This document shows positions 6,738 to 16,404 of a DNA stretch of 64,000 nt, in pieces; positions within the stretch are counted from its first letter, which is position 1, and every line of letters begins with the position of its first letter. This DNA comes from Lysobacteraceae bacterium (GTDB lineage Bacteria > Pseudomonadota > Gammaproteobacteria > Xanthomonadales > Xanthomonadaceae), in assembly GCA_023954075.1 (NCBI GenBank), contig JAMLIV010000004.1, forward strand, positions 1 through 64,000, in the 5' to 3' direction. Under the pieces are notes generated by a model. It made no database searches. It was given only the letters and a program-made list of their open reading frames with translations, and had not been told where the DNA came from. Position numbers and translations under genes: made by a program.

Positions 6738-9700
6738 GTGACGGCATCCGCTCCCTCGCGGCTTGGCGTCTCCGGCCGCCTTGCGCGCACCTTCCAGGAC
6801 AATCCGCTGACGCCGATCCTGGCGCTGCTCGGCCTGCTGCTTGGCCTGGTTGCGGTGTTGATCACGCCGCGCGAGGAAGAGCCGCAGATCAACGTGACCA
6901 TGGCCAACGTGATCGTGCCCTTCCCGGGCGCGGACGCGGGGCAGGTGGAGCAGATGCTGGCGTATCCGCTGGAGCAGGTGCTCTCGGAGATCGAGGAGGT
7001 CAAGCACACCTACTCGATCAGCCGTCCCGGCCTGGTGGTGGCCACCGTCGAGTTCGAGGTCGGGGTGAAGCGCCAGCCGGCGCTGGTGCGCCTGTACGAC
7101 AAGGTGTTCTCCAACCAGGACTGGATACCGCAGGGCTTGGGCGTCGGCCAGCCGCTCATCAAGCCCAAGGGCATCGACGATGTGCCGGTGATGGCGCTGA
7201 CGCTGTGGACCGACGACGCCGACCGCGGCCCGCGTGAGCTGGCCGAAGTCGCGCACACGCTGGAAACCGAGCTCAAGCGCATCCCGGGCACCCGCGACGT
7301 GTTCACCATCGGTGCGCCCGAGCGCGCGGTGATGGTCGAACTCGACGCCACGCGCCTGGCCAGCCACGGGCTCGCGGTCGAGGATCTGGCCGGGGCGCTG
7401 CAGGCCGCCAACCTCGCCCGTCAGGCCGGGGAGCGCGTTGGGGTCGATGGCGTGGCCCAGGTCACTTCCGGCCGCTTCCTCGCCGGGCGCGGAGAGGTGG
7501 AAGGGCTGGTGCTCGGGCTGAAGGATGGCCAACCGGTGCGGCTGGGCGACGTGGCCCGGATCAGCGACGCCGCCGACACGCCCTCGAGCTACGTCTGGCA
7601 CGGCGCGCCGGCCGGGCGCGACGGCCCCGAGACCGGCACCGCGCCCGCGGTGACGCTGGCGATCGCGAAGAAACCGGGCAGCAACGCCGCCAGCATCACC
7701 GGCAGCGTGCTTGAACGCATCGAGGCGCTGCGCGGCCAGGTCATCCCCGAGGGCGTGAACGTCGAAGTCACCCGCGACTACGGCCTGACCGCCAGCGACA
7801 AGGCGCAGACCCTGATCAAGAAGCTGTTCTTCGCCACGTCGGCAGTGGTGCTGCTGGTGCTGTTCGCGCTCGGCCGACGCGAGGCGCTGGTGATCGGTAC
7901 CGCGGTGGTGCTGACCCTGTCGCTGACCCTGTTCGCGTCCTGGGCGATGGGCTTCACCCTCAATCGCGTGTCGCTGTTCGCGCTGATTTTCTCGATCGGC
8001 ATCCTGGTGGACGATGCGATCGTGGTGGTGGAGAACATCCACCGCCACATGGCGCTCGGCGGCAAGAGCCTGCGCGAGGCGATTCCGCCGGCGGTCGACG
8101 AAGTCGGCGGTCCGACCATCCTCGCCACCTTCACCGTGATCGCGGCACTGTTGCCGATGGCCTTCGTCAGCGGACTGATGGGGCCGTACATGCGCCCGAT
8201 TCCGATCAATGCGTCCGTCGGCATGCTGCTGTCGCTGCTGATCGCGCTGATCGTGACGCCCTGGCTGTCACTGAAGCTGCTCAAGCGCCACGCCGGCGGC
8301 GGGCACGCCGATCATGATGCCGCCGATGGCCACGCTCCCGGCAGCATCGCCGCGCGCCTGCAGCATTTGTTCGAACGGCTGATGGGGCCGTTTTTCGATC
8401 CCGCGCGCGGCGCGCGCCGGCGCCATCTGCTGTTCGCATCGATGGCGGGGCTGGTGCTGCTGGCGGTGAGCCTGGCCGGCTTCAGGCTGGTGGTGATGAA
8501 GATGATGCCCTTCGACAACAAGTCGGAGCTGCAGGTGGTGGTCGACCTGCCCGAGGGCCGCACCCTGGAGGACACCAGCGCGCTGCTGGCCGAGCTCGCC
8601 GAGGCCATCGACCGGGTGCCCGAGGTGCTCAACTACCAGGGCTACGCCGGCACCGCCGCGCCGATCAATTTCAACGGCCTGGTGCGACAGTACGACCTGC
8701 GCGCCGGTGCCAACGTCGGCGACCTGCAGGTGAACCTGGTCGATCGCCGCGAGCGCCGCCGCAAGAGCCACGACATCGCGGTCGCGCTGCGTCCGGAACT
8801 GGCGGCGATCGGTCGCCGTCAGGGCGCGTCGGTGAAGGTGGTCGAAGTGCCGCCGGGACCGCCGGTGCTGTCGCCGATCGTGGCCGAGGTCTACGGCCCG
8901 GACTACGCCGCTCAGCAGCGGATCGGGCTGGCGCTTGAGCAGCGCTTCCTCGCCACCGAGGGCATCGTCGATGTCGATACCAGCGTCGAGGCCGAGGCTT
9001 CGCGCGAGATCCTGGCGATCGACCGCGAACGCGCCGCGCGCCTGGGCGTGTCGCAGGCGACGATCACCGAAACCATCGCCGCCGGGCTGTCCGGTCACGA
9101 TGCGACCTGGGTGATCGACGACAGTTCGAAATATCCGCGCCCGATCCGCCTGCGCCTGCCGGCCTCCGACCAGGCCACGCTCGACGGCGTGCTGTCGCTG
9201 CGGGTGCGCGGCGGGGATGGCCAGCTGGTGCCGTTGTCGGCGCTGGTGCAGGTCCGCGAGGTGGCCTGGGATGGCGTCATCCACCACAAGGACATGCTGC
9301 CGGTGGTCTATGTCATGGGCGACGAAAACATCGTCGCCGACAGCCCGCTGTACGGCATGTTCGACCTGGTCGGCCAGGTGGCCGACAGCGTCATCGAAGG
9401 ACAGTGGCTGTCGCAGCACTACATCGCCCCGCCCGCGGACACCGCCGCTTTCTCGATCAAGTGGGACGGCGAGTGGCAGATCACCTACGAGACCTTCCGC
9501 GACATGGGTATCGCCTACGCCGCCGGCCTGCTGCTGATCTATCTTCTGGTGGTGGCCTACTTCCGCAACTACCTGGTGCCGCTGGTGATCATGGCCCCGA
9601 TTCCGCTGACCGTGATCGGGGTGATGCCGGGGCACGCGCTGATGGGGATGCAGTTCACCGCCACCAGCATGATCGGCATGATCGCGCTGGCCGGCATCAT

Positions 9701-10016
9701 CGTGCGCAACTCGATCCTGCTGGTGGATTTCATCGACCATCTGGTGGCGCGCGGCAGGTCGCTGGAGGATGCGGCGATCGAGTCCTGCGCGGTGCGCGCC
9801 CAGCCCATCGCGCTGACCGCGGTGGCGGCGATGGCCGGCGCGGTGTTCATCATCGACGACCCGATCTTCAACGGACTGGGCATCTCGCTGCTGTTCGGCA
9901 TTCTGGTGGCCACCGTGCTGACCCTGGTCGTGATTCCGCTGCTGTACGTGATGCTGCGCCGCCGCTGGCCGCATCGCGATCCCGAAAACCCCGTTCCGGA
10001 GGAGTCGCACGCATGA
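6738..10016 (+). CDS. RND-family efflux permease (AcrB/HAE-like)
   Basis: The 1092-residue protein has the RND layout: TM1 near residues 25-43, a large periplasmic loop, a cluster of TM2-6, TM7 near 575, a second loop, and TM8-12 near the end. TM4 contains the paired proton-relay aspartates in GILVDDAIVVVENIHRH. Start is the GTG 1 nt after the adaptor stop, with GGAGG eight bases upstream. Substrate cannot be read from sequence. Operon position with SQR, DUF3365 haem protein, thioredoxin and OsmC suggests export of reactive sulfur species or oxidised thiols rather than a classical drug; this is inference. Confidence 0.9.
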   Translation: MTASAPSRLGVSGRLARTFQDNPLTPILALLGLLLGLVAVLITPREEEPQINVTMANVIVPFPGADAGQVEQMLAYPLEQVLSEIEEVKHTYSISRPGLVVATVEFEVGVKRQPALVRLYDKVFSNQDWIPQGLGVGQPLIKPKGIDDVPVMALTLWTDDADRGPRELAEVAHTLETELKRIPGTRDVFTIGAPERAVMVELDATRLASHGLAVEDLAGALQAANLARQAGERVGVDGVAQVTSGRFLAGRGEVEGLVLGLKDGQPVRLGDVARISDAADTPSSYVWHGAPAGRDGPETGTAPAVTLAIAKKPGSNAASITGSVLERIEALRGQVIPEGVNVEVTRDYGLTASDKAQTLIKKLFFATSAVVLLVLFALGRREALVIGTAVVLTLSLTLFASWAMGFTLNRVSLFALIFSIGILVDDAIVVVENIHRHMALGGKSLREAIPPAVDEVGGPTILATFTVIAALLPMAFVSGLMGPYMRPIPINASVGMLLSLLIALIVTPWLSLKLLKRHAGGGHADHDAADGHAPGSIAARLQHLFERLMGPFFDPARGARRRHLLFASMAGLVLLAVSLAGFRLVVMKMMPFDNKSELQVVVDLPEGRTLEDTSALLAELAEAIDRVPEVLNYQGYAGTAAPINFNGLVRQYDLRAGANVGDLQVNLVDRRERRRKSHDIAVALRPELAAIGRRQGASVKVVEVPPGPPVLSPIVAEVYGPDYAAQQRIGLALEQRFLATEGIVDVDTSVEAEASREILAIDRERAARLGVSQATITETIAAGLSGHDATWVIDDSSKYPRPIRLRLPASDQATLDGVLSLRVRGGDGQLVPLSALVQVREVAWDGVIHHKDMLPVVYVMGDENIVADSPLYGMFDLVGQVADSVIEGQWLSQHYIAPPADTAAFSIKWDGEWQITYETFRDMGIAYAAGLLLIYLLVVAYFRNYLVPLVIMAPIPLTVIGVMPGHALMGMQFTATSMIGMIALAGIIVRNSILLVDFIDHLVARGRSLEDAAIESCAVRAQPIALTAVAAMAGAVFIIDDPIFNGLGISLLFGILVATVLTLVVIPLLYVMLRRRWPHRDPENPVPEESHA

Positions 10017-10606
10017 AGACACGGATTCCCCGCGCACTCGGGGTACTACTGCTGGTCGCCGGCAGCGCCGCATTCTCGCAGGAGGGCGAGCCGTCCGGCC
10101 CGGCCGATGCCGCGCGCGCCGAGGCGGCGATGAACGATCTGGGCGGTCGCCTCAAGACCGCGCTGACGGCGAAGATGCAAGCGGATGGCCCCGTTGCCGC
10201 GGTCGGCTTCTGCCGCGAGGAGGCACCGAAGATCGCCGCTGCGGTGGCGGCCGAGCGTGGCCTGCGGGTCGGGCGTACCGCGCTGCGCCACCGCAGCCCG
10301 GCCAATGCGCCAACGCGCTGGCAGGAGGAGGTGCTGGAGGCGTTCGTCGAACGCGCGACGGGCGCGCCGCCGGCGAGCCTGTCCTGGGCCTCGCGCCAGG
10401 ATGGCGTGTATCGCCAGGCGCGCGGTATCGCGACCGAGGCGGCGTGCCTGACCTGCCACGGTTCCGGCATCGCGGAACCGGTGCGCGCGGCCATTGCCGC
10501 AAGCTATCCGCAGGATCGCGCCACCGGCTTTTCCGAGGGCGAACTGCGCGGCATGTTCTGGGTCGAGATCGGCAAGGGCTCGGATGCGGGCGAGGTGCGG
10601 CCATGA
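10013..10606 (+). CDS. DUF3365 (Tll0287-like) exported haem-binding protein
   Basis: A 197-residue protein with a cleavable signal peptide (about residues 1-23) and the DUF3365/Tll0287-like domain. One c-type haem motif, CLTCHG, is near residue 148, and another conserved Cys is in VGFCREEAP near residue 68. Family members are periplasmic redox or sensory haem domains. Its ATG overlaps the pump stop (ATGA), so it is coupled to the RND gene. A role as a redox-sensing or electron-accepting partner of the sulfur pathway is plausible but not shown by the sequence. Confidence 0.85.
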   Translation: MKTRIPRALGVLLLVAGSAAFSQEGEPSGPADAARAEAAMNDLGGRLKTALTAKMQADGPVAAVGFCREEAPKIAAAVAAERGLRVGRTALRHRSPANAPTRWQEEVLEAFVERATGAPPASLSWASRQDGVYRQARGIATEAACLTCHGSGIAEPVRAAIAASYPQDRATGFSEGELRGMFWVEIGKGSDAGEVRP

Positions 10607-11058
10607 GCGCCGCTTCCGCGCTGCTGCTGGCGTGCCCGGCCTGTCATCGCATGAACCGCGTGCCGGCCGCGCGGCAGCACGACGCGCCGACCTGCGGCCA
10701 GTGCCACCAGCCGCTGTTTGCCGGGCGTCCCTTCGATCTGGACGAGCAGGGCTTTGATGCGCACGCCGCGCGCAGCGACGTGCCGCTGCTGGTGGATTTC
10801 TGGGCGCCCTGGTGCGGCCCCTGCCGCGCCATGGCACCGGCCTACGCGCAGGCGGCCGGCGTGCTGGAGCCCGAGGTTCGCCTGGCCAAGGTCAACACCG
10901 AAGACGTTGGCAGCCTCGCCGCGCGTTTCCGGATACAGGGCATTCCGACCATGATCCTGTTCCTGCACGGCCGCGAGCTGGCGCGCCAGTCCGGTGCCAT
11001 GCCGGCGCAGGCCATCGTGCAGTGGGTGCGCCAGCACCTTCCCCTTTCACCCGCATGA
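10603..11058 (+). CDS. trxC: thioredoxin 2 (zinc-ribbon thioredoxin)
   Basis: The 151-residue protein has an N-terminal zinc ribbon (CPACH near residue 11 and CGQC near 31) followed by a thioredoxin fold with active site WCGPC near residues 67-71 and the cis-proline loop GIPTM. This is the architecture of TrxC. It reduces disulfides and, in sulfide-handling organisms, can remove sulfur from persulfides. The ATG overlaps the upstream stop (ATGA), tying it to the RND operon. Confidence 0.92.
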   Translation: MSAASALLLACPACHRMNRVPAARQHDAPTCGQCHQPLFAGRPFDLDEQGFDAHAARSDVPLLVDFWAPWCGPCRAMAPAYAQAAGVLEPEVRLAKVNTEDVGSLAARFRIQGIPTMILFLHGRELARQSGAMPAQAIVQWVRQHLPLSPA

Positions 11059-11068
11059 GGAGCATGAG

Positions 11069-11554
11069 ATGAGCGAAACCATCGGCATCACGCTGGAGCA
11101 GATCGACGGCTACGAGTTCCGCGTGCGCTTCGACAAGGATTCCATCGCCGACCTCACCACCGACCTGAGCGAGCCGCTGGGCCAGTCGCGCGGCCCCAAT
11201 CCCGAGCATCTGCTCAACGCCGCCATCGCCAACTGCCTCAGCGCCAGCCTGCTGTTCGCACTCGGCAAATTCAGGAGCGACGTGCGTTCGCTGCGCGCCA
11301 CCGCCAGCGCCCGAATGGGTCGCAACGCCGAAAACCGGATGCGGGTGGAGGCGGTGCAGGTGAATATCACGCTGCCCGGCGAGGCTGGCGGCTACGCCAA
11401 TCTGGATCGCGTGCTGGCCCAGTTCGAGAACTTCTGCACCGTGACCGAAAGCGTGCGCCACGGCGTCGCCGTGGATCTGACCGTGAGCGACGGCAGCGGT
11501 ACGGCGCTGCACCACAGCCTGGCCGGCGGCGCGGGGCAGGGCGCGACGGGCTGA
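11069..11554 (+). CDS. OsmC-family peroxide/persulfide reductase
   Basis: The 161-residue OsmC/Ohr-fold protein has the two reactive cysteines of the family, one in AIANCLSAS near residue 56 and one in ENFCTVTESVR near residue 124. OsmC/Ohr proteins reduce organic hydroperoxides with thiols or lipoyl partners, and several also act on sulfane sulfur. It is the last gene of the operon, 10 nt after trxC, with GGAGCATGAG as ribosome site. The context with SQR, rhodaneses and a persulfide sensor favours a reactive-sulfur role. Confidence 0.88.
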   Translation: MSETIGITLEQIDGYEFRVRFDKDSIADLTTDLSEPLGQSRGPNPEHLLNAAIANCLSASLLFALGKFRSDVRSLRATASARMGRNAENRMRVEAVQVNITLPGEAGGYANLDRVLAQFENFCTVTESVRHGVAVDLTVSDGSGTALHHSLAGGAGQGATG

Positions 11555-11640
11555 AGGCCGCGCGCCGCCGCGGCGCATCGCGCGCCGCGAGATCGACGCG
11601 GATCGGCGTGTCCGCCGCGGATACGCCCTAGAATGCCGGC

Positions 11641-12981
11641 GTGAGCGTTCCTCCGACTCCAACCCTGTTCGATACCCCCGCGCCGCTGCAGCCGCTGGCT
11701 GAGCGGATGCGTCCGCGCACGCTGGACGACATGGTCGGCCAGCGCCGCCTGCTGTCGGAAAACTCCGCGCTGCGTCGCGCGGTGGAAGCCGGGCGGGTGC
11801 ATTCGATGATCCTGTGGGGGCCGCCCGGCTGCGGCAAGACCACTTTCGCCCTGCTGCTGGCGCACTATGCCAAGGCGCGGTTTCGCGCGATTTCGGCGGT
11901 GCTGTCGGGGCTGCCGCAGGTGCGCGAGGTGCTGGCCGAGGCCGAGCGCGCCTTCCAGGCCGGCGAGCGCACCGTGCTGTTCGTCGACGAGGTGCACCGC
12001 TTCAACAAGGTGCAGCAGGACGCCTTCCTGCCGCACATCGAGCGCGGCACCATCGTGTTCGTCGGGGCCACCACGGAAAACCCCAGCTTCGAGCTGAACT
12101 CGGCGCTGCTGTCGCGCTGCCGCGTGCACGTGCTCGAAGCGATTTCGGCCGACGACATCGTGCAGGCGTTGCAGCGCGCGCTGGGCGATGCGGAGCGTGG
12201 CCTGGGCGGGCGCGGCATCCGCATCGGCGCGGACGACCTCGCGCAGATCGCGCAGGCCGCCGACGGCGACGTGCGCCGGGCGCTCACCCTGCTGGAAATC
12301 GCCGCCGAGCTTGCCGAAGGAGAGGGCGGGGAAATCACGGCCGCAACGCTGGCGCAGGTGCTGGCCGACCGCACCCGGCGTTTCGACAAGCAGGGCGAGC
12401 AGTTCTACGACCAGATCTCGGCCCTGCACAAATGCGTGCGCAGCTCCAATCCCGATGCCGCGCTGTACTGGCTGGCGCGGATGCTGGACGGTGGCTGCGA
12501 TCCGGTCTACCTGCTGCGCCGCCTCACGCGCATGGCGACCGAAGACGTCGGCCTGGCCGATCCGCGCGCGCTGGCGATGGCGATCGACGCCTGGAACACC
12601 TACGACCGGCTCGGCAGCCCCGAGGGCGAGCTGGCGCTGGCGCAGGTGGCCGTGTATCTCGCCTCCACCGCCAAATCCAACGCGGTCTACAGCGGCTGGA
12701 ATGCCGCCCGCGCCGACGTGCGCGAACACGGCAGTCTGCCGGTGCCGCTGCATCTGCGCAATGCGCCGACGAAGCTGATGAAAGAGCTCGGTTACGGCAA
12801 GAACTACCAGTACGACCACGATGCGCAAGGCGGCGTCGCGCTCGGCCAGACCGGCTTTCCCGAAGCGATGGGCGAGAAGGTCTACTACCGCCCGGTGGAT
12901 CGCGGGCTGGAACTCCAGCTCGGGGAAAAGCTGGATCGCCTGCGCGACGCGCGCGCGAAGGCGCGGAGAGCGGGCGGATGA
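11641..12981 (+). CDS. rarA: replication-associated recombination protein A (AAA+ ATPase)
   Basis: The 446-residue clamp-loader-like AAA+ ATPase has Walker A GPPGCGKTT near residues 60-68, Walker B VLFVDEVHRF near 113-122 and sensor 1 GATTENPSF near 143-151, then the MgsA/RarA tetramerisation region ending with the conserved segment near KELGYGKNYQYDHD. It acts at stalled forks, interacting with SSB. The start is GTG 11641. The stop overlaps crcB by ATGA. An 86-nt gap separates it from the OsmC gene. Confidence 0.95.
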   Translation: MSVPPTPTLFDTPAPLQPLAERMRPRTLDDMVGQRRLLSENSALRRAVEAGRVHSMILWGPPGCGKTTFALLLAHYAKARFRAISAVLSGLPQVREVLAEAERAFQAGERTVLFVDEVHRFNKVQQDAFLPHIERGTIVFVGATTENPSFELNSALLSRCRVHVLEAISADDIVQALQRALGDAERGLGGRGIRIGADDLAQIAQAADGDVRRALTLLEIAAELAEGEGGEITAATLAQVLADRTRRFDKQGEQFYDQISALHKCVRSSNPDAALYWLARMLDGGCDPVYLLRRLTRMATEDVGLADPRALAMAIDAWNTYDRLGSPEGELALAQVAVYLASTAKSNAVYSGWNAARADVREHGSLPVPLHLRNAPTKLMKELGYGKNYQYDHDAQGGVALGQTGFPEAMGEKVYYRPVDRGLELQLGEKLDRLRDARAKARRAGG

Positions 12982-13373
12982 GCGCGGCGACGTGGTGGCA
13001 GCATGCGGCTCTGGTCGCCGCCGGCGGCGCACTCGGCTCGTTCGGGCGCTTTGCCGTCGGCACCTGGATGGCGCGCCTGGCCGGAACCGGCTTTCCGTGG
13101 GGCACGCTGGCGGTGAACCTCGCCGGCAGCCTTGCGGCCGGGCTGCTGTTCGCCGCGCTCGACGGGCGCGAGCATTCCGCCTGGCTGCGCGCCCTCCTGA
13201 TGGTGGGTGTGCTCGGCGGGTTCACCACCTGGTCCTCGTTCGCGCTGGAGGCGCTGATGCTCGGGCGCGGCGAGCATCCCGCCTGGGCACCGGCGTACGT
13301 GCTGGTCAGCCTCGCCGGCGGGCTGGTGCTGGTCTGGATCGGCTGGCGCGGCGGGCTCTGGCTGCGCGGGTGA
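12978..13373 (+). CDS. crcB: fluoride exporter CrcB/Fluc
   Basis: A 131-residue four-helix membrane protein. Diagnostic motifs are GGALGSFGRF near residue 17, the family signature GTLAVNLAGSLAAG near 43-56 and GGFTTWSSFALE near 79-90, where conserved Asn, Thr, Ser and Phe line the fluoride path. It works as a dual-topology dimer that leaks fluoride out of the cell. It overlaps the rarA stop, and no fluoride riboswitch precedes it. Confidence 0.95.
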   Translation: MSAATWWQHAALVAAGGALGSFGRFAVGTWMARLAGTGFPWGTLAVNLAGSLAAGLLFAALDGREHSAWLRALLMVGVLGGFTTWSSFALEALMLGRGEHPAWAPAYVLVSLAGGLVLVWIGWRGGLWLRG

Positions 13374-13484
13374 TCCGGCGCGAATCGCGAATGGCACGCT
13401 TCCGCATATCGCCGGAGCTGCCGCTTCGCTACCATGGCGCCGCCCGAGGGGGCGGGTTGTTCTCGACCACACCACTGGAGTCTC

Positions 13485-13886
13485 ATGATGAACTGGGGAA
13501 AGTTCCTCTTCTCGTTTTCCGGCCGGATCTCGCGCAAGGCCTTCTGGCTCTATGTCGCCGCATCGATCGCACTTGGCCTGATCCTCAACGCGGTGGCGAT
13601 GCCGTCGCAGCCGGTGCTTGATCCTTCGGCGTCGCCCGAACAGGCGATGGCCGCGATGTCCGGCTACTACGGCGCAATTCCGCTGTGGTACTGGCTGCTG
13701 CAGATTCCTCTTTTCTGGATCGGTCTTGCGGTCATGGCCAAACGCTGGCACGACCAGGACCGCTCCGGCTGGTGGACGCTGCTGCTGCTGGTTCCGCTGC
13801 TGGGCGCGCTGATCGTGCTGATCATGCAGGGCTTCATCGCCGGCACGCCCGGCCCCAACCGCTTCGGCGAAGGGCCGATGGCCTGA
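13485..13886 (+). CDS. DUF805 inner-membrane protein
   Basis: The 133-residue protein begins with the DUF805 signature (FSFSGRISRKAFW) and has the second family motif KRWHDQDRSGWW near residue 88, with three or four membrane helices between and after them. Function is unknown for the family; members are common small membrane proteins such as YhaH/YhaI. GGAG lies four bases before the ATG. A 10-bp perfect hairpin lies just after the stop at 13900-13923. Confidence 0.88.
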   Translation: MMNWGKFLFSFSGRISRKAFWLYVAASIALGLILNAVAMPSQPVLDPSASPEQAMAAMSGYYGAIPLWYWLLQIPLFWIGLAVMAKRWHDQDRSGWWTLLLLVPLLGALIVLIMQGFIAGTPGPNRFGEGPMA

Positions 13887-15263
<1,377 letters not shown>

Positions 15264-15336
15264 GAACGGTGCGAAACTGAATCCCGAGCGAGCCGCCGCG
15301 AGATATCTTTGACGGGGCATGGATTTTGCGACGGAA

Positions 15337-15364
15337 TTGACGTATCTTACGCACGCTGTATTTT
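15337..15364 (+). promoter_or_regulatory. promoter of the cold-shock gene
   Basis: TTGACG (15337-15342), a 16-bp spacer and TATTTT (15359-15364) form a good sigma-70 promoter. It predicts a leader of about 130 nt before the cold-shock ATG at 15503, typical of cspA-type genes. Confidence 0.6.
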
Positions 15365-15459
15365 TTGCCCGGGGTCACGGAGGTTCGTGACCTGACGGCG
15401 GGTCGCAAGGCACGCCGTCTTTCCGCTCCATTCCACTCCCGCAAAAAAGCAGTTCCGTA

Positions 15460-15487
15460 GCCCGACAACGGGCGTTTTTTTGTTTTT
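15460..15487 (+). promoter_or_regulatory. terminator-like hairpin inside the cold-shock leader
   Basis: GCCCG-ACAA-CGGGC (15460-15473) is followed by G and seven T, then G and five T. It lies just before the ribosome site GGAG (15491-15494). It could end serS transcripts or act as an attenuator or temperature-sensitive structure in the csp leader. Confidence 0.5.
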
Positions 15488-15502
15488 GCAGGAGTTGCAA
15501 CA

Positions 15503-15712
15503 ATGTCTGATCGTCAGACGGGTACCGTGAAGTGGTTCAACGACGCCAAGGGCTTTGGTTTCATCACGCCGGAGAGCGGCCCCGACCTGTTCGTGCATTT
15601 CCGCGCCATCCAGGGCAACGGCTTCAAGTCGCTCAAGGAAGGCCAGAAGGTGACCTTCGTCGCCGTGCAGGGCCAGAAGGGCATGCAGGCCGACCAGGTC
15701 CAGGAGGCCTGA
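15503..15712 (+). CDS. cold-shock protein (CspA family)
   Basis: The 69-residue protein is a single cold-shock domain with both RNA-binding motifs, RNP1 KGFGFI and RNP2 LFVHF. CspA-type proteins melt RNA secondary structure, either on cold shock or constitutively. The long leader with a hairpin and T-rich tract suggests post-transcriptional control. GGAG stands eight bases before the ATG. Confidence 0.95.
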   Translation: MSDRQTGTVKWFNDAKGFGFITPESGPDLFVHFRAIQGNGFKSLKEGQKVTFVAVQGQKGMQADQVQEA

Positions 15713-15718
15713 TCCACT

Positions 15719-15744
15719 GAGGCATCCGCGCAAGCGGATGCCTC
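15719..15744 (+). terminator. perfect 11-bp GCAA-loop hairpin after csp
   Basis: GAGGCATCCGC and its exact complement flank a GCAA tetraloop, six nt after the csp stop. No T-run follows directly; it probably protects the 3' end or backs up the terminator 11 nt further on. Confidence 0.6.
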
Positions 15745-15754
15745 TCGCCGAAGA

Positions 15755-15788
15755 AACGCCGGGTTGCGCAAGCACCCGGCGTTTTTTT
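15755..15788 (+). terminator. intrinsic terminator of csp
   Basis: CGCCGGG pairs with CCCGGCG, extended by TGC/GCA around a GCAA loop, and is followed by eight T. This is a strong rho-independent terminator. Confidence 0.85.
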
Positions 15789-16155
15789 TGTGCGCGCGAA
15801 GCCGCGCCGGCGCGCCCTGCGTCGTGCGATGCCGGCCGACGCGGTACCAGTCCGGGTTGCGCACAGGTGCCGTGAACAAGTCGCGGGACAATGATGTGGA
15901 TAACCAAGGCGTATTCCTTTTGGAACAATGACTTGGCGCATATTGCTCAACAATTGGCCAGGTCCGCCACCGGCGCGTGAACACAGCGCCAGGGATCGGA
16001 CAGGGCGGCGCTGTCGAACCACCCGGCGCGGTGTACCATGGCAACGTTTCGGCAGGCGTGCCCGCCCGTCTTGGGATCCTCGGGCCGTGCCGCACAGGGC
16101 AACGGATCGCCACACAACAACACATCAGAAAACACTATTTGAGGAGTCAGCCGCC
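15789..16155 (+). other. 367-nt gene-free region upstream of hfq
   Basis: I see no convincing gene or RNA in this stretch. The segment 15895-15960 is less GC-rich than its surroundings and probably holds an hfq promoter, and a TACCAT element near 16034 could be a second -10 box. A GAGGAG ribosome site precedes hfq at 16141-16146. Confidence 0.5.
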
Positions 16156-16404
16156 ATGTCCAAGGGACAGTCTCTCCAGGATCCCTTCCTGAACGCCCTG
16201 CGCCGCGAGCGCGTTCCCGTTTCGATCTACCTGGTCAATGGCATCAAGCTCCAGGGCACGGTCGAATCCTTCGACCAGTTTGTCGTGCTGCTGCGCAACA
16301 CGGTGAGCCAGATGGTCTACAAGCACGCCATTTCGACCGTGGTGCCGGCGCGCAACGTGCGCCTGACGCCGGCGGGTGAAGAGGACGACGGACAAGAGGT
16401 CTGA
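16156..16404 (+). CDS. hfq: RNA chaperone Hfq
   Basis: The 82-residue Sm-like protein has Sm1 around residues 8-50 and the Sm2 motif VYKHAIST near 55-62; Q8 and the KHA residues of the proximal RNA face are present. It forms hexamers that pair small RNAs with mRNAs. The short acidic tail (EEDDGQEV) is brief compared with E. coli. The final A of its stop codon is the first base of the hflX ATG. Confidence 0.97.
   Translation: MSKGQSLQDPFLNALRRERVPVSIYLVNGIKLQGTVESFDQFVVLLRNTVSQMVYKHAISTVVPARNVRLTPAGEEDDGQEV

Noticed and set aside
8268-10073. 601-codon minus-strand frame opposite the RND pump
   Set aside because: Rich in His, Arg and Gln with no domain; a typical shadow of a high-GC gene. Similar shadows lie opposite serS, the decahaem/porin genes, the P-type ATPases, guaB/guaA and der.
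12978-12981. Fluoride riboswitch before crcB
   Set aside because: crcB overlaps rarA, leaving no room for a leader; no riboswitch-like motif found upstream.
15789-16155. Possible small RNA gene upstream of hfq
   Set aside because: No clear promoter-terminator pair or stable hairpin with T-run in the region; left as untranslated leader.
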